Source of the DNA: Halopseudomonas aestusnigri
GTDB lineage: Bacteria; Pseudomonadota; Gammaproteobacteria; Pseudomonadales; Pseudomonadaceae
DNA: 64,000 bases
Direction of reading: 5' to 3'
NCBI RefSeq assembly: GCF_002197985.1
Contig: NZ_NBYK01000001.1
Location: forward strand, 536,755-600,754
The notes under the pieces are model-generated. The model saw nothing but the letters and a program-made list of their open reading frames with translations. It was not told the origin of the DNA and did no database searches. The position numbers were made by a program, and so were the translations under genes. Positions within the stretch are counted from its first letter, which is position 1. Each line of letters opens with the position of its first letter. Below are positions 53,658-63,877 of the stretch, in pieces.

Positions 53658-54115
53658 TGCATCCCGCACGCAAGAAACGCCTGATTCTGATTTTGCTGGT
53701 TCTGCTGGGAGTAGGGTCCGCCGTGGCGCTGGCCCTGACTGCCCTGCGCGAAAACATCAACCTGTTCTACACCCCGACCCAGATTGCCGACGGCGAGGCA
53801 CCCCAGGGTGCGCGCATTCGTGCTGGTGGCATGGTGGTCGAGGGCAGCGTCGAGCGCTCGACCGACTCCCTCGATGTCCGCTTTGATGTATCCGACGGTG
53901 CCAAGGCTGTGACCATTGCCTACAGTGGCATCCTGCCGGATCTGTTCCGTGAAGGGCAGGGCATCGTCGCGCTGGGTCGCATCAACGCCGATGGCGTGCT
54001 GGAGGCCGACGAGGTGCTGGCCAAGCACGATGAAGAGTACATGCCGCCCGAAGTGGCCAAGGCGATGAATGACGCCATGGCCAACAAGGCCGCCCAGCAG
54101 CCGCAAGCGGAATAA
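53657..54115 (+). CDS. ccmE: Heme chaperone CcmE
   Basis: 152-residue periplasmic heme carrier anchored by one TM helix (about 8-30). The OB-fold domain ends with the heme-binding [12 protein letters not shown]: His124 forms the covalent bond and Tyr128 is axial. The ATG overlaps the ccmD stop (TGATG). Confidence 0.95.
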   Translation: MHPARKKRLILILLVLLGVGSAVALALTALRENINLFYTPTQIADGEAPQGARIRAGGMVVEGSVERSTDSLDVRFDVSDGAKAVTIAYSGILPDLFREGQGIVALGRINADGVLEADEVLAKHDEEYMPPEVAKAMNDAMANKAAQQPQAE

Positions 54116-54125
54116 GGGGTAAAGC

Positions 54126-56099
54126 ATGATTCCTGAACTTGGGCAGATTGCCCTGATCATTGCGCTGTGCCTGTCGGTTCTGCAGGCAACAGTGCCGCTG
54201 TATGGCGCCTGGCGCGGCGATGGCATGGCCATGGGGCTCGGTCAACCGGCGGCCGCGGCGCAGTGTCTGTTCGTGGCCATTGCCTTTGGGTGCCTGGTCC
54301 ACGCCTTTGTGGTTGACGACTTCAGCGTGACCTATGTTGCGCTCAATTCCAACTCGGCACTGCCCTGGTATTACAAGATCAGTGCGGTTTGGGGTGGTCA
54401 CGAGGGTTCTCTGCTGCTGTGGGCGCTGATTCTGGCCGGATGGACCTTCGCTGTTGCCATTTTTTCCCGCGACCTGCCCGAAGAGATGCTGGCGCGGGTG
54501 CTGGCGGTGATGGGCATGATCAGCGTCGGCTTCCTCTGCTTTATGCTCATTACCTCCAACCCCTTCGACCGGCAGCTGCCGTTCCATCCGGTCGACGGCA
54601 ATGACCTGAATCCGCTGCTGCAGGATTTCGGCCTGATCGTCCACCCGCCGATGCTCTATATGGGCTATGTCGGCTTCTCGGTGGCCTTTGCCTTTGCCAT
54701 CGCGGCGCTGCTGGGCGGTCGCCTTGACGCCGCCTGGGCCCGCTGGTCGCGGCCCTGGACCATCGTCGCCTGGGCATTTCTGACCATCGGTATCGTGCTT
54801 GGCTCCTGGTGGGCCTATTACGAGCTCGGCTGGGGTGGCTGGTGGTTCTGGGATCCGGTAGAAAACGCGTCATTCATGCCCTGGCTGGTGGGTACTGCAC
54901 TGATCCACTCGCTGGCGGTGACCGAAAAGCGCGGCGTGTTCAAAAGCTGGACCGTGCTGCTCGCCATCGCGGCCTTCTCGCTGAGTCTGCTGGGTACCTT
55001 CCTGGTACGCTCCGGCGTGCTGACCTCGGTGCACGCGTTTGCAACCGATCCGGAGCGCGGCGTGTTCGTGCTGGGCTTCCTGCTGGTCGTGGTTGGTGGT
55101 TCGCTGCTGCTGTATGCCCTGCGTGCGCCGGTAGTGAAGAGCCAGATCGGCTTTGCCTGGAACTCGCGTGAAGCGCTGCTGCTGGTCAACAACGTGGTGC
55201 TGGTGGTATCGGCGCTGATGGTCCTGCTCGGCACCCTGTACCCGCTGATCATGTCGGCGTTCGACACCCTGGTGTCGGTTGGCCCGCCGTACTTTAACGG
55301 CATGTTCCTGCCGTTGATGGCGATTCTGATGGCTGCCCTCGGTGTCGGCATCCTCAGCCGCTGGAAGCAGACCCCGATGGACTGGCTGGTTGGCCAGCTC
55401 AAGTGGGTGCTGGTGCTGGCAGCCGTGGCTGCAGTCGCTATCGCCCTGTGGATCGGTGCCCACCAGCTGGCGGTCGGCAGTCTGCTGCTGCTGGTCTTCT
55501 GGGTGTGTGGCGCCAGTGTGCGTGACATCCTGCACAAGAGTCGCAACAAGGGGCTGGTCGCCGGTGTTCGTGCGTTGCCGCGCAGCTACTGGGGCATGAC
55601 CCTGGCGCATGTGGGTATCGCGGTCTGTGCCGTTGGTGTGGTCGGTGCCAGTCTGTTCGACAATCAGCGTGACCTGCGCATGGCGCCGGGTGACGCCCTG
55701 GATCTGGGCGGCTACACCTTCGTATTTGATGGCGTGCGCCACCGTGAGGGGCCGAACTGGGTGTCCGATCAGGGCACAGTCAGTGTCTATTCCGGCGACC
55801 GCCTGCTGACTACGCTGCATCCGGAGAAGCGCCTGTACCGGGTGAAGAATCAGGTAATGACCGAGGCGGGCATTGACGCCGGTTTTACCCGCGACCTGTT
55901 CGTTGCCATGGGCGAGCCGCTTGAGGGTGATGCCTGGGCGATGCGGGTTCATATCAAGCCCTTTGTGCGCTGGATCTGGCTGGGCGGCCTGATGATGATG
56001 GCTGGTGGCCTTCTGGCAGCCAGTGACAAGCGCTACCGTCTCAAGGCGCGCCAGCGCGCCGACAAGCCGGCCAGTCGCGTTGCCGGGGAGCCTGCCTGA
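54126..56099 (+). CDS. ccmF: Cytochrome c heme lyase subunit CcmF
   Basis: 657 residues with about 15 TM helices. The WWD motif is present as WGGWWFWDPVENASFMPWL, and the conserved histidines are seen in GGHEGSLLLW, LIVHPPMLYMGY and LIHSLAV. With CcmH and CcmI it attaches heme to apocytochrome. A single ATG start, with ccmG overlapping its stop. Confidence 0.96.
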   Translation: MIPELGQIALIIALCLSVLQATVPLYGAWRGDGMAMGLGQPAAAAQCLFVAIAFGCLVHAFVVDDFSVTYVALNSNSALPWYYKISAVWGGHEGSLLLWALILAGWTFAVAIFSRDLPEEMLARVLAVMGMISVGFLCFMLITSNPFDRQLPFHPVDGNDLNPLLQDFGLIVHPPMLYMGYVGFSVAFAFAIAALLGGRLDAAWARWSRPWTIVAWAFLTIGIVLGSWWAYYELGWGGWWFWDPVENASFMPWLVGTALIHSLAVTEKRGVFKSWTVLLAIAAFSLSLLGTFLVRSGVLTSVHAFATDPERGVFVLGFLLVVVGGSLLLYALRAPVVKSQIGFAWNSREALLLVNNVVLVVSALMVLLGTLYPLIMSAFDTLVSVGPPYFNGMFLPLMAILMAALGVGILSRWKQTPMDWLVGQLKWVLVLAAVAAVAIALWIGAHQLAVGSLLLLVFWVCGASVRDILHKSRNKGLVAGVRALPRSYWGMTLAHVGIAVCAVGVVGASLFDNQRDLRMAPGDALDLGGYTFVFDGVRHREGPNWVSDQGTVSVYSGDRLLTTLHPEKRLYRVKNQVMTEAGIDAGFTRDLFVAMGEPLEGDAWAMRVHIKPFVRWIWLGGLMMMAGGLLAASDKRYRLKARQRADKPASRVAGEPA

Positions 56100-56647
56100 T
56101 GCGTCGTCTATTGCTGATTGTGCCGTTGCTGCTGTTTCTGGTGCTGGCCGGCTTCTTCCTGCAGAGCCTGATGACCAAGGAAGAAGGCGTGACCGAGCTG
56201 GAGCTGCCGTCACCGCTGTTGAACAAGCCGTTCCCGACGTTTGATCTGCCATCGGTGATCGACGGCGAGCCGCGCATTACCCAGGCTGATCTCAAGGGCC
56301 CGGCGCTGGTCAACATCTGGGCGACCTGGTGTGTTGCCTGCCGCGTCGAGCATCCGGTGCTGAACCGTCTCGCTGCCGAAGGCGTGGTGATCTACGGGGT
56401 CAACTACAAGGACACCAATGCAGACGCGATCAAGTGGCTGAAGGACTTTCATAACCCCTATCAGTTGAACATCAGCGATGCCGATGGCCGACTCGGGCTT
56501 GATCTGGGCGTTTACGGCGCACCGGAAACCTATCTGATCGATGCCAACGGCGTGATCCGTCACAAGTTTATCGGCGTGATTGACGAACGGGTTTGGGACA
56601 CCGACCTGGGCGCGCGTTATCGGGCGCTGGTGGAGGAGGCCAAATGA
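56099..56647 (+). CDS. ccmG: Thiol:disulfide interchange protein CcmG/DsbE
   Basis: 182 residues, one TM anchor (about 5-23) and a thioredoxin fold with the active site WATWCVACRVEHP (Cys78, Cys81) and the GAPETYLID cis-proline loop. It reduces CcmH or the apocytochrome cysteines. It overlaps ccmF by one base. Confidence 0.95.
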   Translation: MRRLLLIVPLLLFLVLAGFFLQSLMTKEEGVTELELPSPLLNKPFPTFDLPSVIDGEPRITQADLKGPALVNIWATWCVACRVEHPVLNRLAAEGVVIYGVNYKDTNADAIKWLKDFHNPYQLNISDADGRLGLDLGVYGAPETYLIDANGVIRHKFIGVIDERVWDTDLGARYRALVEEAK

Positions 56648-57126
56648 GCCGACGACTGCACTGGCTTGTACTCGGGCTGCTGCTGATGGCAGGCGGCGTT
56701 GGGGCGGCGGTGGATACCTTCGAGTTCAGCTCGGAGCAGGAGCGTGATCGCTTCTACGCCATCGGTTCCGAACTGCGCTGCCCGAAATGTCAGAACCAGA
56801 ATATTGCCGACTCCGATGCGCCGATTGCGGCTGACCTGCGTCAGGAAGTGTTTCGTCTGCTGGAGGACGGGCGCAGTGACGACGAGATCGTCGACTACAT
56901 GGTCGCCCGCTATGGCGAGTTCGTTCGCTACAAGCCGGCTCTGAACCGCGATACTGCGGTGCTCTGGTTCGGGCCGCTGGCGTTCCTGCTGGTCGGCGTG
57001 CTGGCCGTGGTCTTACTGGTTCGCCGCCGGCAGCGGGCGGTGAATGAATCCTCTGATGCCGGTCTGTCGCCGCAGGAGCAAAAGCGGCTGGACGAACTGC
57101 TCAACAAGAAGAGCCAAGATGACTGA
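56644..57126 (+). CDS. ccmH: Cytochrome c maturation protein CcmH
   Basis: 160 residues: a signal peptide, the thiol motif ELRCPKCQNQ (Cys46, Cys49) and a C-terminal TM helix (about 105-125). It holds apocytochrome in the reduced state. Start 56644 overlaps the ccmG stop (ATGA); upstream codons in the longer frame were rejected. Confidence 0.94.
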   Translation: MSRRLHWLVLGLLLMAGGVGAAVDTFEFSSEQERDRFYAIGSELRCPKCQNQNIADSDAPIAADLRQEVFRLLEDGRSDDEIVDYMVARYGEFVRYKPALNRDTAVLWFGPLAFLLVGVLAVVLLVRRRQRAVNESSDAGLSPQEQKRLDELLNKKSQDD

Positions 57127-58321
57127 TTTGTGGTTGGGAGCCGCCGCCCTGTTGCTGGTTGCGGCCGTGATGATGCTGTGGCCGCTGCGCCGGCGCCAGC
57201 GGATGGATCGGGTGGATCGTACCGCCCTGAACGTGGCCCTTTACGAGGAGCGCGTCGCCGAACTGGAAGCGCAGGCGCGTGCGGGGGATCTGAATGAGGC
57301 GCAGCTTGCTGCCGCCAAGGGCGAGGCCAGCCGGCTGCTGCTTGAAGACACCGCCGCTGCCGACGCGCGGCAGGCGCCACTGACCCGCCAGTTCACCTGG
57401 CTGCTGATCATCGCCGTTCTGGTACTGCCGCTCGCCGTGCTGGGGCTGTATCGCCAGTGGGGCGCGGCCGATGGCCTGGCGCTGTACCGCGAAATGCAGG
57501 CCACCCCCCAGGTGGATTCGCTTGAAGCGCTGATTGATCGCACCCAGCGGGTAGTGCAGGTGCAACCCGAGAACGGTGAGGCCTGGTACATGCTGGGGCG
57601 TGCGTATATCAGCGCCCAGAACCCGGAAAAGGCGGCCGATGCCTTTGGCAATGCGCTGGCGCGTCTGGGTGAGCAGCCCGAGGTATTGGCCCAGCTGGCC
57701 CAGGCACGTTATTTCGCCAACGGCAACAAGCTCGATGCCGAGTCTGCGCTGGCGCTGGACAAGGCCATCGAGCTGGACCCGCAGCAGCCTACCGCGCTGG
57801 GCCTGCTCGGTATCGCCGCCTTTGAGGCGGATGACTTTGCCGGTGCCATTCGTTACTGGCAGCAGTTGCAGCAGGGCATGGCAGCGGACAGTCCCGGCGC
57901 ACAGGCCATTCAGGGCGGTATTGACCGTGCCCGTCAGCGCATGATCGATGCCGGCCAGACACCGCCGGAAGCGCCAGTGCTGCTGGCGGTCAAGGCGCAG
58001 ATCAGCGTTGACCCGGCGCTGCGCGCCAGCCTGCCGGATAGCGCCAGTGTTTTTGTGTTCATCCGTGAGCCGAACGGCCCGCCGATGCCGCTGGCGGCCA
58101 AACGTCTGACCCTGGCCGAGCTGCCTCTGGAACTGAGCCTGAGTGAAGCCGATGCCATGCTGCCCGGCGTCAAGCTGAGCGCAGAGCAAGCACTTGAGCT
58201 GGTCGCGCGGGTATCGCTGGATGGCGATGCGCGCAGCGGTACCCATACCGGCAGGGTCGACGACGTTCGCGCCGGCTCCGAGCAGGTGTATCAACTGGTC
58301 ATTGATCAGTCCGTCGAGTAA
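57119..58321 (+). CDS. ccmI: Cytochrome c biogenesis protein CcmI (TPR)
   Basis: 400 residues, two TM helices (about 3-20 and 95-115) with a cytosolic loop, then a periplasmic TPR domain (WYMLGRAYISAQNPEKAADAFGNAL; ALALDKAIELDPQQPTALGLLGI) and a C-terminal beta-rich domain. It recruits apocytochrome c. Starts 8 nt inside ccmH. Last gene of the operon. Confidence 0.92.
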   Translation: MTDLWLGAAALLLVAAVMMLWPLRRRQRMDRVDRTALNVALYEERVAELEAQARAGDLNEAQLAAAKGEASRLLLEDTAAADARQAPLTRQFTWLLIIAVLVLPLAVLGLYRQWGAADGLALYREMQATPQVDSLEALIDRTQRVVQVQPENGEAWYMLGRAYISAQNPEKAADAFGNALARLGEQPEVLAQLAQARYFANGNKLDAESALALDKAIELDPQQPTALGLLGIAAFEADDFAGAIRYWQQLQQGMAADSPGAQAIQGGIDRARQRMIDAGQTPPEAPVLLAVKAQISVDPALRASLPDSASVFVFIREPNGPPMPLAAKRLTLAELPLELSLSEADAMLPGVKLSAEQALELVARVSLDGDARSGTHTGRVDDVRAGSEQVYQLVIDQSVE

Positions 58322-58425
58322 TTCTGTCCAGGCTCCCGGCTGTCCGGCCGGGAGTCATGCCCCGTTTCCTGTTGTCCAATTTGGCATGGCCCTGCCACGG
58401 GCCGGTCATACAGGAGGCGGTCGCC

Positions 58426-58788
58426 ATGTTCACCCTGATTCCCTTCGCCAACGACAAGGTGTTGGGCTTTCGCATCGAAGGCAAGATCACCGGCGAGATG
58501 CTGGAGCAGATGCTTGCGGTAGTTGAAGCCAAACTGCAGGAACACCCCAGAGCGCGGATCTATGTCGAAATGCCGGCCTTTGAGGGTATGTCGGTTGAAG
58601 CCCTGTACAAGGATCTGAAATACGGCATCAGTCACTGGAACCGTTTCGAGCGCGAGGCTGTTGTAACGGATCAGCGCTGGCTCGAAGTGATGGTTGGCCT
58701 GGCTGACCGTCTGATTCCGGGCGTCGAGGTAAAGGTCTTTCCGACCAGTGAGGCAGCTGCCGCCCGCGACTGGATTCAGGCCCTCTGA
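58426..58788 (+). CDS. STAS/SpoIIAA-like protein
   Basis: 120-residue cytosolic protein with an AGGAGG ribosome site. The fold is the SpoIIAA-like (DUF3478) type: VLGFRIEGKITGEMLEQML, then RIYVEMPAFEGMSVEALYKDLKYG and VKVFPTSEAAAARDWI at the end. These small proteins bind lipids or partners and are of unknown physiological role. It lies between the ccm operon and a permease on the other strand. Confidence 0.85.
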   Translation: MFTLIPFANDKVLGFRIEGKITGEMLEQMLAVVEAKLQEHPRARIYVEMPAFEGMSVEALYKDLKYGISHWNRFEREAVVTDQRWLEVMVGLADRLIPGVEVKVFPTSEAAAARDWIQAL

Positions 58789-58806
58789 TTCAGTCCTGCT
58801 GTGCTT

Positions 58807-60123
58807 TCAGCCCTGTTGTACTTCGGGTAGCGTGGTTGCCAGCAGCGCGCCAAGCAGGCCGATGGCCGAGAGCAGCAACAGCATGCCTGCCGCGCCGATC
58901 AAACCGCTGAGCAGGCCGAACAACCCGGTGGCAAGCAGGATCAGGCCAATGACGCTGTTGCCGACCGAAACATAGTCCGTACGTTTGTTGCCGCCGGCCA
59001 TGTCCAGTACATAGGTCTTGCGACCGACCCGCACGCCGGCGTGGGCAATACCGAGCACGAAGAACGCCAGCGGAAACAGCCAGGCATGCAGCGCGTCGGG
59101 CAGGTTGGCCCAGCGATCAACAGCAATCACCAGCGGCCCCAGCAGGCTCGCCAGCAGCGCGGCGCGAATCAGCACCTGACGACTCGACGCATCCGACATC
59201 CGCCCCCACACGCCCGCGCTCAGACTGCTGGCCAGGCCGTTGGCAACCAGAAAGGCACCCAGCATGCCAAAACCGCTCTCCACATCTCGGGCAAGTACCA
59301 CGTAGTAGGGCGCCGACAGCGCCGAACACAGCAGCAGCGCCCGGGTGACAACAAAGCGCCGGAAGGGTGCGTCGTCGCGCAACAGGCTGATGTTGCCGAG
59401 CGCGTGGCTGAAGGCGTTGCCGCCGCCCTCGGTCGCACCGGGGGCCTCGTCGATGCGCCGGTAAACCAGCGCCGCGAGCATCCAGAGCAGTGCTGCGCCG
59501 ATCAGCAATGCGGCGTAGAACAGCATATCGTCGTCATTTGGCGGATAGATCAGGCAGTAGACCCCGAAGGCCAGAGCCAGCCACCCGGACAGGCTGGTCG
59601 CCAGGCCGTTAAGCCGGCCTCGGCGGGTCTTGGGGACGGTCTTGCCGATCACATCCTTGCTGGCCACCGAGCACAGCCCACGGGCCAGACTGAAAACGAT
59701 CAGGCAGGCAATGATCAGCCCGCCCGCCAGCGCCCCCTCAAAGAACCACGCCACCGCGCCCATGGCCAGCAACGCCGCTGCCTGCAGCAGGCTGCCGCAT
59801 ACCCAGACGCCGCGCCGATAGGGCAGGCGACGAATCCAGGCGGCGATCAGCAGTTGCGGCAGCATTGAGCCGGACTCGCGAATCGGCACCAGCCAGGCGA
59901 TCAGCGCAACCGGCGCACCGACCACGCCGAGCAGCCAGGCGAGGGTGGTTTTCGGGTTGGTCAGGGTGTCGCCCAGGCTGGTCAGGGTATTGGCCAGCAC
60001 CTGCAGAAAGAAGTTTTGCGGCACGTCCGAGCAGGCTGAGTCGGGGATGTCCTTGCAGACCCGGGCGTCTTCTTCGTTCATGATTTTGCTGTAGAGACTG
60101 TCGAGGCGAGGTTCTGCGGCCAT
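58807..60123 (-). CDS. Major facilitator superfamily permease
   Basis: 438 residues with about 12 TM helices. It has a soluble N-terminal stretch of about 35 residues (DSLYSKIMNEEDARVCKD) before the first helix and the MFS loop IPIRESGSM. A central loop is rich in charged residues (YRRIDEAPGATEGGG). The C-terminal half has short basic loops, typical of MFS. Substrate unknown. ATG at 60123 chosen; the 16 codons before it are unsupported. It diverges from smc. Confidence 0.8.
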   Translation of the reverse strand: MAAEPRLDSLYSKIMNEEDARVCKDIPDSACSDVPQNFFLQVLANTLTSLGDTLTNPKTTLAWLLGVVGAPVALIAWLVPIRESGSMLPQLLIAAWIRRLPYRRGVWVCGSLLQAAALLAMGAVAWFFEGALAGGLIIACLIVFSLARGLCSVASKDVIGKTVPKTRRGRLNGLATSLSGWLALAFGVYCLIYPPNDDDMLFYAALLIGAALLWMLAALVYRRIDEAPGATEGGGNAFSHALGNISLLRDDAPFRRFVVTRALLLCSALSAPYYVVLARDVESGFGMLGAFLVANGLASSLSAGVWGRMSDASSRQVLIRAALLASLLGPLVIAVDRWANLPDALHAWLFPLAFFVLGIAHAGVRVGRKTYVLDMAGGNKRTDYVSVGNSVIGLILLATGLFGLLSGLIGAAGMLLLLSAIGLLGALLATTLPEVQQG

Positions 60124-60293
60124 GATCGTTCCGGTATCCCTGTATGGTGCGGCGCTGAAAGTGTGCCGCAAGCGGCTGCATCAGGCCAGCGAATTGCCCC
60201 AAGGGGCTTCTCATGGGCGCGCAGACCGGGTAAAAATGCGGGTTTGCTGGTCGGTTCGACCTGCGACACGGCAGTGCAAGGATATGCCCCTCA

Positions 60294-63200
60294 ATGCGAC
60301 TCAAGTGCATCAAGCTGGCCGGCTTCAAATCCTTCGTTGATCCAACGACGGTCTACTTCCCGACCAACATGGGCGCGGTGGTCGGGCCGAACGGCTGTGG
60401 CAAGTCCAATATCATCGACGCGGTGCGCTGGGTCATGGGCGAAAGTTCGGCCAAGAACCTGCGTGGCGAGTCGATGACCGACGTCATCTTCAACGGTTCC
60501 AACTCGCGCAAACCGGTCGGCCAGGCGTCTATCGAACTGGTGTTCGACAACAGTGACGGCACTTTGCAGGGCGAATACGCCGGTTACAACGAGATATCCA
60601 TTCGCCGCAAGGTCACCCGCGAAGCGCAGAACCAGTATTTCCTCAACGGCACCAAGTGCCGCCGCCGCGACATTACCGATATCTTCATGGGCACCGGCCT
60701 CGGGCCGCGCAGCTACTCGATCATCGAGCAGGGCATGATTTCCCGCCTGATCGAAGCCAAGCCGGAAGACCTGCGGCTGTTTATCGAAGAAGCTGCCGGT
60801 ATCTCCCGCTACAAGGATCGCCGCCGCGAGACCGAGAATCGCATTCGCCGCACCCACGAGAATCTGTCGCGCCTGACCGATCTGCGCGAGGAGCTGGAGC
60901 GCCAGCTCGCGCATTTGCATCGGCAGGCGCAGGCGGCCGAGAAGTACAAGGAATACAAGGCTGAAGAGCGGCAGCTGAAGGCGCAGCTGCAGGCGCTGCG
61001 CTGGCAGACGCTGAACGAGCAGGTGGGCCAGCGTGAGCACCGGGTACGCGACCTTGAGGTGGCGCTGGAGGCGCTGATTGCCGAACAGCGCAACGCCGAC
61101 AGTGAGATCGAAAAACAGCGTGATCAGCACAGCGACCTGACCGAGACCTTCAACCGGGTACAGGCCCAGTATTACAGCGTCGGTGCCGATATCAGCCGCA
61201 TCGAGCAGATTCTGCAGTTCAACCGTGATCGTCAGCGTCAGCTGCACAGCGACATTGAAGAAACCGATCAGGCCTGGCAGGAAGCGCAGAGCCATCTGAC
61301 CCAGGACGAAGCCCTGCTGGCAGACCTGCAGGCGGAGCTCGATGGCATTGAACCCGAGCTGGAGATGGCCGGCGCCGCCGAAGAAGACATCGCCATCACG
61401 CTGCAAAGTGCCGAAGACTCCATGCAGAACTGGCAGAGCGCTTGGGACCAGTTCAACCAGCGCGCGGCCGAACCGCGTCAGCAGGCCGAGGTGGAGCAGT
61501 CGCGCATCCGTCATATGGAGCAGTCGGTCGAACGGCTCGGCGAGCGCATCCAGCGCCTGGAAGACGAACGCAGCGGGCTGAACGCCGGCTCGCTGGATGA
61601 CGAATTGGCCGAATTGGCCGAACAGCTGGCCGAGCTGGAGCTGCGCAGCGAAACGGATCAATTGAAGCTCGCCGACGTCAGTGAACGCCTGCAGCAGGAT
61701 CGCGAGACACTGAACGCCCTGCAGCAGGAACAGGATATTCACCGCGGTGAACTGCAGCGTGGCAGTGGCCGTCTGGCTTCGCTTGAAGCGTTGCAGCAGG
61801 CAGCCCTGGCCAAGGGCAGCGACGTCGGTGACTGGTTGGCAGGCCAGGGCGTACAGGGCCACGGCCTGCTGGCCGAGCAGCTGCAGGTCGAGAGTGGCTG
61901 GGAGCGTGCGGTCGAGGCGGTATTGGCGGATGATCTGCAGGCCATCGCGCTGGATGATCTTGATCAGCTGGACGTCGCGCTGGCCAGTTTCGAACAGGGC
62001 AGCGTGCGTCTGCTGCAGCGCGGCGGCGAGTCGGTCAGCGCACCTGGCAGCCTGCTGGACAAGGTCAGCAGCGGTCTGGACTTGAGCCCCTGGCTGGCCA
62101 GCATTCGCCCGGCAGAAAGTCTGGCGCAGGCGCTGAGCGCGCGCGCGACCCTGGCCGCGCACGAATCCTTTATTACCCGCGAAGGCCATTGGGTGGGTCC
62201 CAACTGGTTACGGTTCCGCCGTGGCGAGGCCAGTGAAACCGGCGTGTTGGCCCGTCAGCAGGAGATGGAACAGTTGCAGGCCAGCCTGGATGAGCAGCAG
62301 GCCGCGCTGGAGTCGGGGCAGGAGAAGGTCGATCAGTTGCGTGAAGCGCTGCGTCGCCTGGAGCTTGAACGTGATACGTTGCAGCAGACGCTGGCTGGTA
62401 CCGGTCGTCAGCAGGGCGAACTCAAGGCGCAGTGGTCGGCGCGTCAGGTGCGTCTCGAGCAGATCAACGCCCGCCGTCAGCGCATCAGCGAAGATCTGGA
62501 AGAACTCAAACGCCAGCGCAGCGACGAACTGGAGCAGATCGGTGAAGCTCGGCTGACTCTGCAGGCGGCGCTGGACAGCATGGCCGAAGACACCGGCCGG
62601 CGTGAAGAATTGCTGCAGCAGCGTGATCTTGCGCGTGAAACCCTGGACCTCGCCCGCCAGCAGTCCCGTCAGCAAAAAGACCGTGCCCATCAACTGGCGC
62701 TGCGCGCGCAGTCACTCAATGCGCAGTTGAAAAGCACCCGGCAGGGGCTGGAACGGCAGCAGGTGCAGGCTGAGCGGCTGTCCGAGCGCCGTGAGCAGCT
62801 GCGCATGACGCTGGAAGAAAGTCAGGCGCCGGAAGATGACCAGCGCATCGAGCTGGAAACCCTGCTGGAGCAGCGCATTGCGGTCGAGCAGGAGCTCAGC
62901 GCGGCCCGTCAGGCGCTGGAAGGGGTCGACCAGCAAATGCGCGCGCAGGAAACTCGCCGCGTGCAGGCTGAGCAACAGGCGCAGGTGCTGCGCACCCAAC
63001 TGGATGAACAGCGGCTCAACGCCCGCGATCTGCAAACCCGCCGTCAGGGTCTGCAGGAGCAGTTGACCGAGGCCGGTTACGATCTGCACGGCGTGCTGGC
63101 AACACTGCCGCAGGGCGCTAACGAAGGCGATTGGGAGCAGCAACTGGCGCAGTTGGATGCGCGTATCCAGCGTCTGGGCGCGATCAACCTGGCGGCCATC

Positions 63201-63788
63201 GAAGAATACGACCAGCAGTCAGAGCGCAAACGCTATCTGGATGCGCAAAATGCCGATCTGGAAGAAGCGCTCAGTACGCTTGAGCAGGTTATTCGCAAGA
63301 TCGACCGGGAGACCCGCGCTCGCTTCAAGGAGACCTTCGACAAGGTCAATCAGGGGCTGCAGACGCTGTTTCCCAAGGTGTTTGGCGGCGGTCACGCCTA
63401 TCTGGAGCTGACTGGCGATGACTTGCTCGATACCGGCGTTGCCATCATGGCGCGCCCGCCGGGCAAGAAGAACAGCACCATTCACCTGCTGTCCGGCGGA
63501 GAAAAGGCGCTGACGGCGATTGCCCTGGTGTTCTCTATCTTCCAGCTCAACCCGGCACCGTTCTGCATGCTCGACGAGGTGGATGCGCCGCTGGATGACG
63601 CCAACGTCGGCCGTTATGCGCGTATGGTGAAGGAGATGTCGGCGCGGGTGCAGTTCATCTACATCACCCACAACAAGATCGCCATGGAAATGGCCGATCA
63701 GTTGATGGGGGTCACCATGCATGAACCAGGCTGCTCCAGGCTGGTCACAGTGGATGTGGAAGAGGCGGCTGCGTTGGCGGCAGTGTAG
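60294..63788 (+). CDS. smc: Chromosome partition ATPase SMC
   Basis: 1164 residues. Walker A GPNGCGKSN at 31-39, a long coiled coil, the hinge domain near residues 500-650 (GDWLAGQGVQGHGLLAEQ), a second coiled coil, and the C-terminal signature LSGGEKALTAIALVF and Walker B FCMLDEVDAPLDD. It organises and segregates the chromosome. It is followed by zipA, as in Pseudomonas. Confidence 0.96.
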   Translation: MRLKCIKLAGFKSFVDPTTVYFPTNMGAVVGPNGCGKSNIIDAVRWVMGESSAKNLRGESMTDVIFNGSNSRKPVGQASIELVFDNSDGTLQGEYAGYNEISIRRKVTREAQNQYFLNGTKCRRRDITDIFMGTGLGPRSYSIIEQGMISRLIEAKPEDLRLFIEEAAGISRYKDRRRETENRIRRTHENLSRLTDLREELERQLAHLHRQAQAAEKYKEYKAEERQLKAQLQALRWQTLNEQVGQREHRVRDLEVALEALIAEQRNADSEIEKQRDQHSDLTETFNRVQAQYYSVGADISRIEQILQFNRDRQRQLHSDIEETDQAWQEAQSHLTQDEALLADLQAELDGIEPELEMAGAAEEDIAITLQSAEDSMQNWQSAWDQFNQRAAEPRQQAEVEQSRIRHMEQSVERLGERIQRLEDERSGLNAGSLDDELAELAEQLAELELRSETDQLKLADVSERLQQDRETLNALQQEQDIHRGELQRGSGRLASLEALQQAALAKGSDVGDWLAGQGVQGHGLLAEQLQVESGWERAVEAVLADDLQAIALDDLDQLDVALASFEQGSVRLLQRGGESVSAPGSLLDKVSSGLDLSPWLASIRPAESLAQALSARATLAAHESFITREGHWVGPNWLRFRRGEASETGVLARQQEMEQLQASLDEQQAALESGQEKVDQLREALRRLELERDTLQQTLAGTGRQQGELKAQWSARQVRLEQINARRQRISEDLEELKRQRSDELEQIGEARLTLQAALDSMAEDTGRREELLQQRDLARETLDLARQQSRQQKDRAHQLALRAQSLNAQLKSTRQGLERQQVQAERLSERREQLRMTLEESQAPEDDQRIELETLLEQRIAVEQELSAARQALEGVDQQMRAQETRRVQAEQQAQVLRTQLDEQRLNARDLQTRRQGLQEQLTEAGYDLHGVLATLPQGANEGDWEQQLAQLDARIQRLGAINLAAIEEYDQQSERKRYLDAQNADLEEALSTLEQVIRKIDRETRARFKETFDKVNQGLQTLFPKVFGGGHAYLELTGDDLLDTGVAIMARPPGKKNSTIHLLSGGEKALTAIALVFSIFQLNPAPFCMLDEVDAPLDDANVGRYARMVKEMSARVQFIYITHNKIAMEMADQLMGVTMHEPGCSRLVTVDVEEAAALAAV

Positions 63789-63877
63789 TTTTGATGGCGG
63801 CCGTGCTAGCATCCGGCCAGACGAGAGGCGGACAGTCAACCGCCCGATCAGCAAAGTGACGACAGGAATGGGTATTC

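Noticed and set aside
58331-58353. CTCCCGGC/GGCCGGGAG hairpin after ccmI as a terminator
   Set aside because: The stem is good but no T run follows, so I did not list it as a terminator.
60291-62189. 632-codon minus-strand frame inside smc
   Set aside because: Antisense to the coiled coil and ATPase head of SMC, with no domain. Shadow of codon bias.
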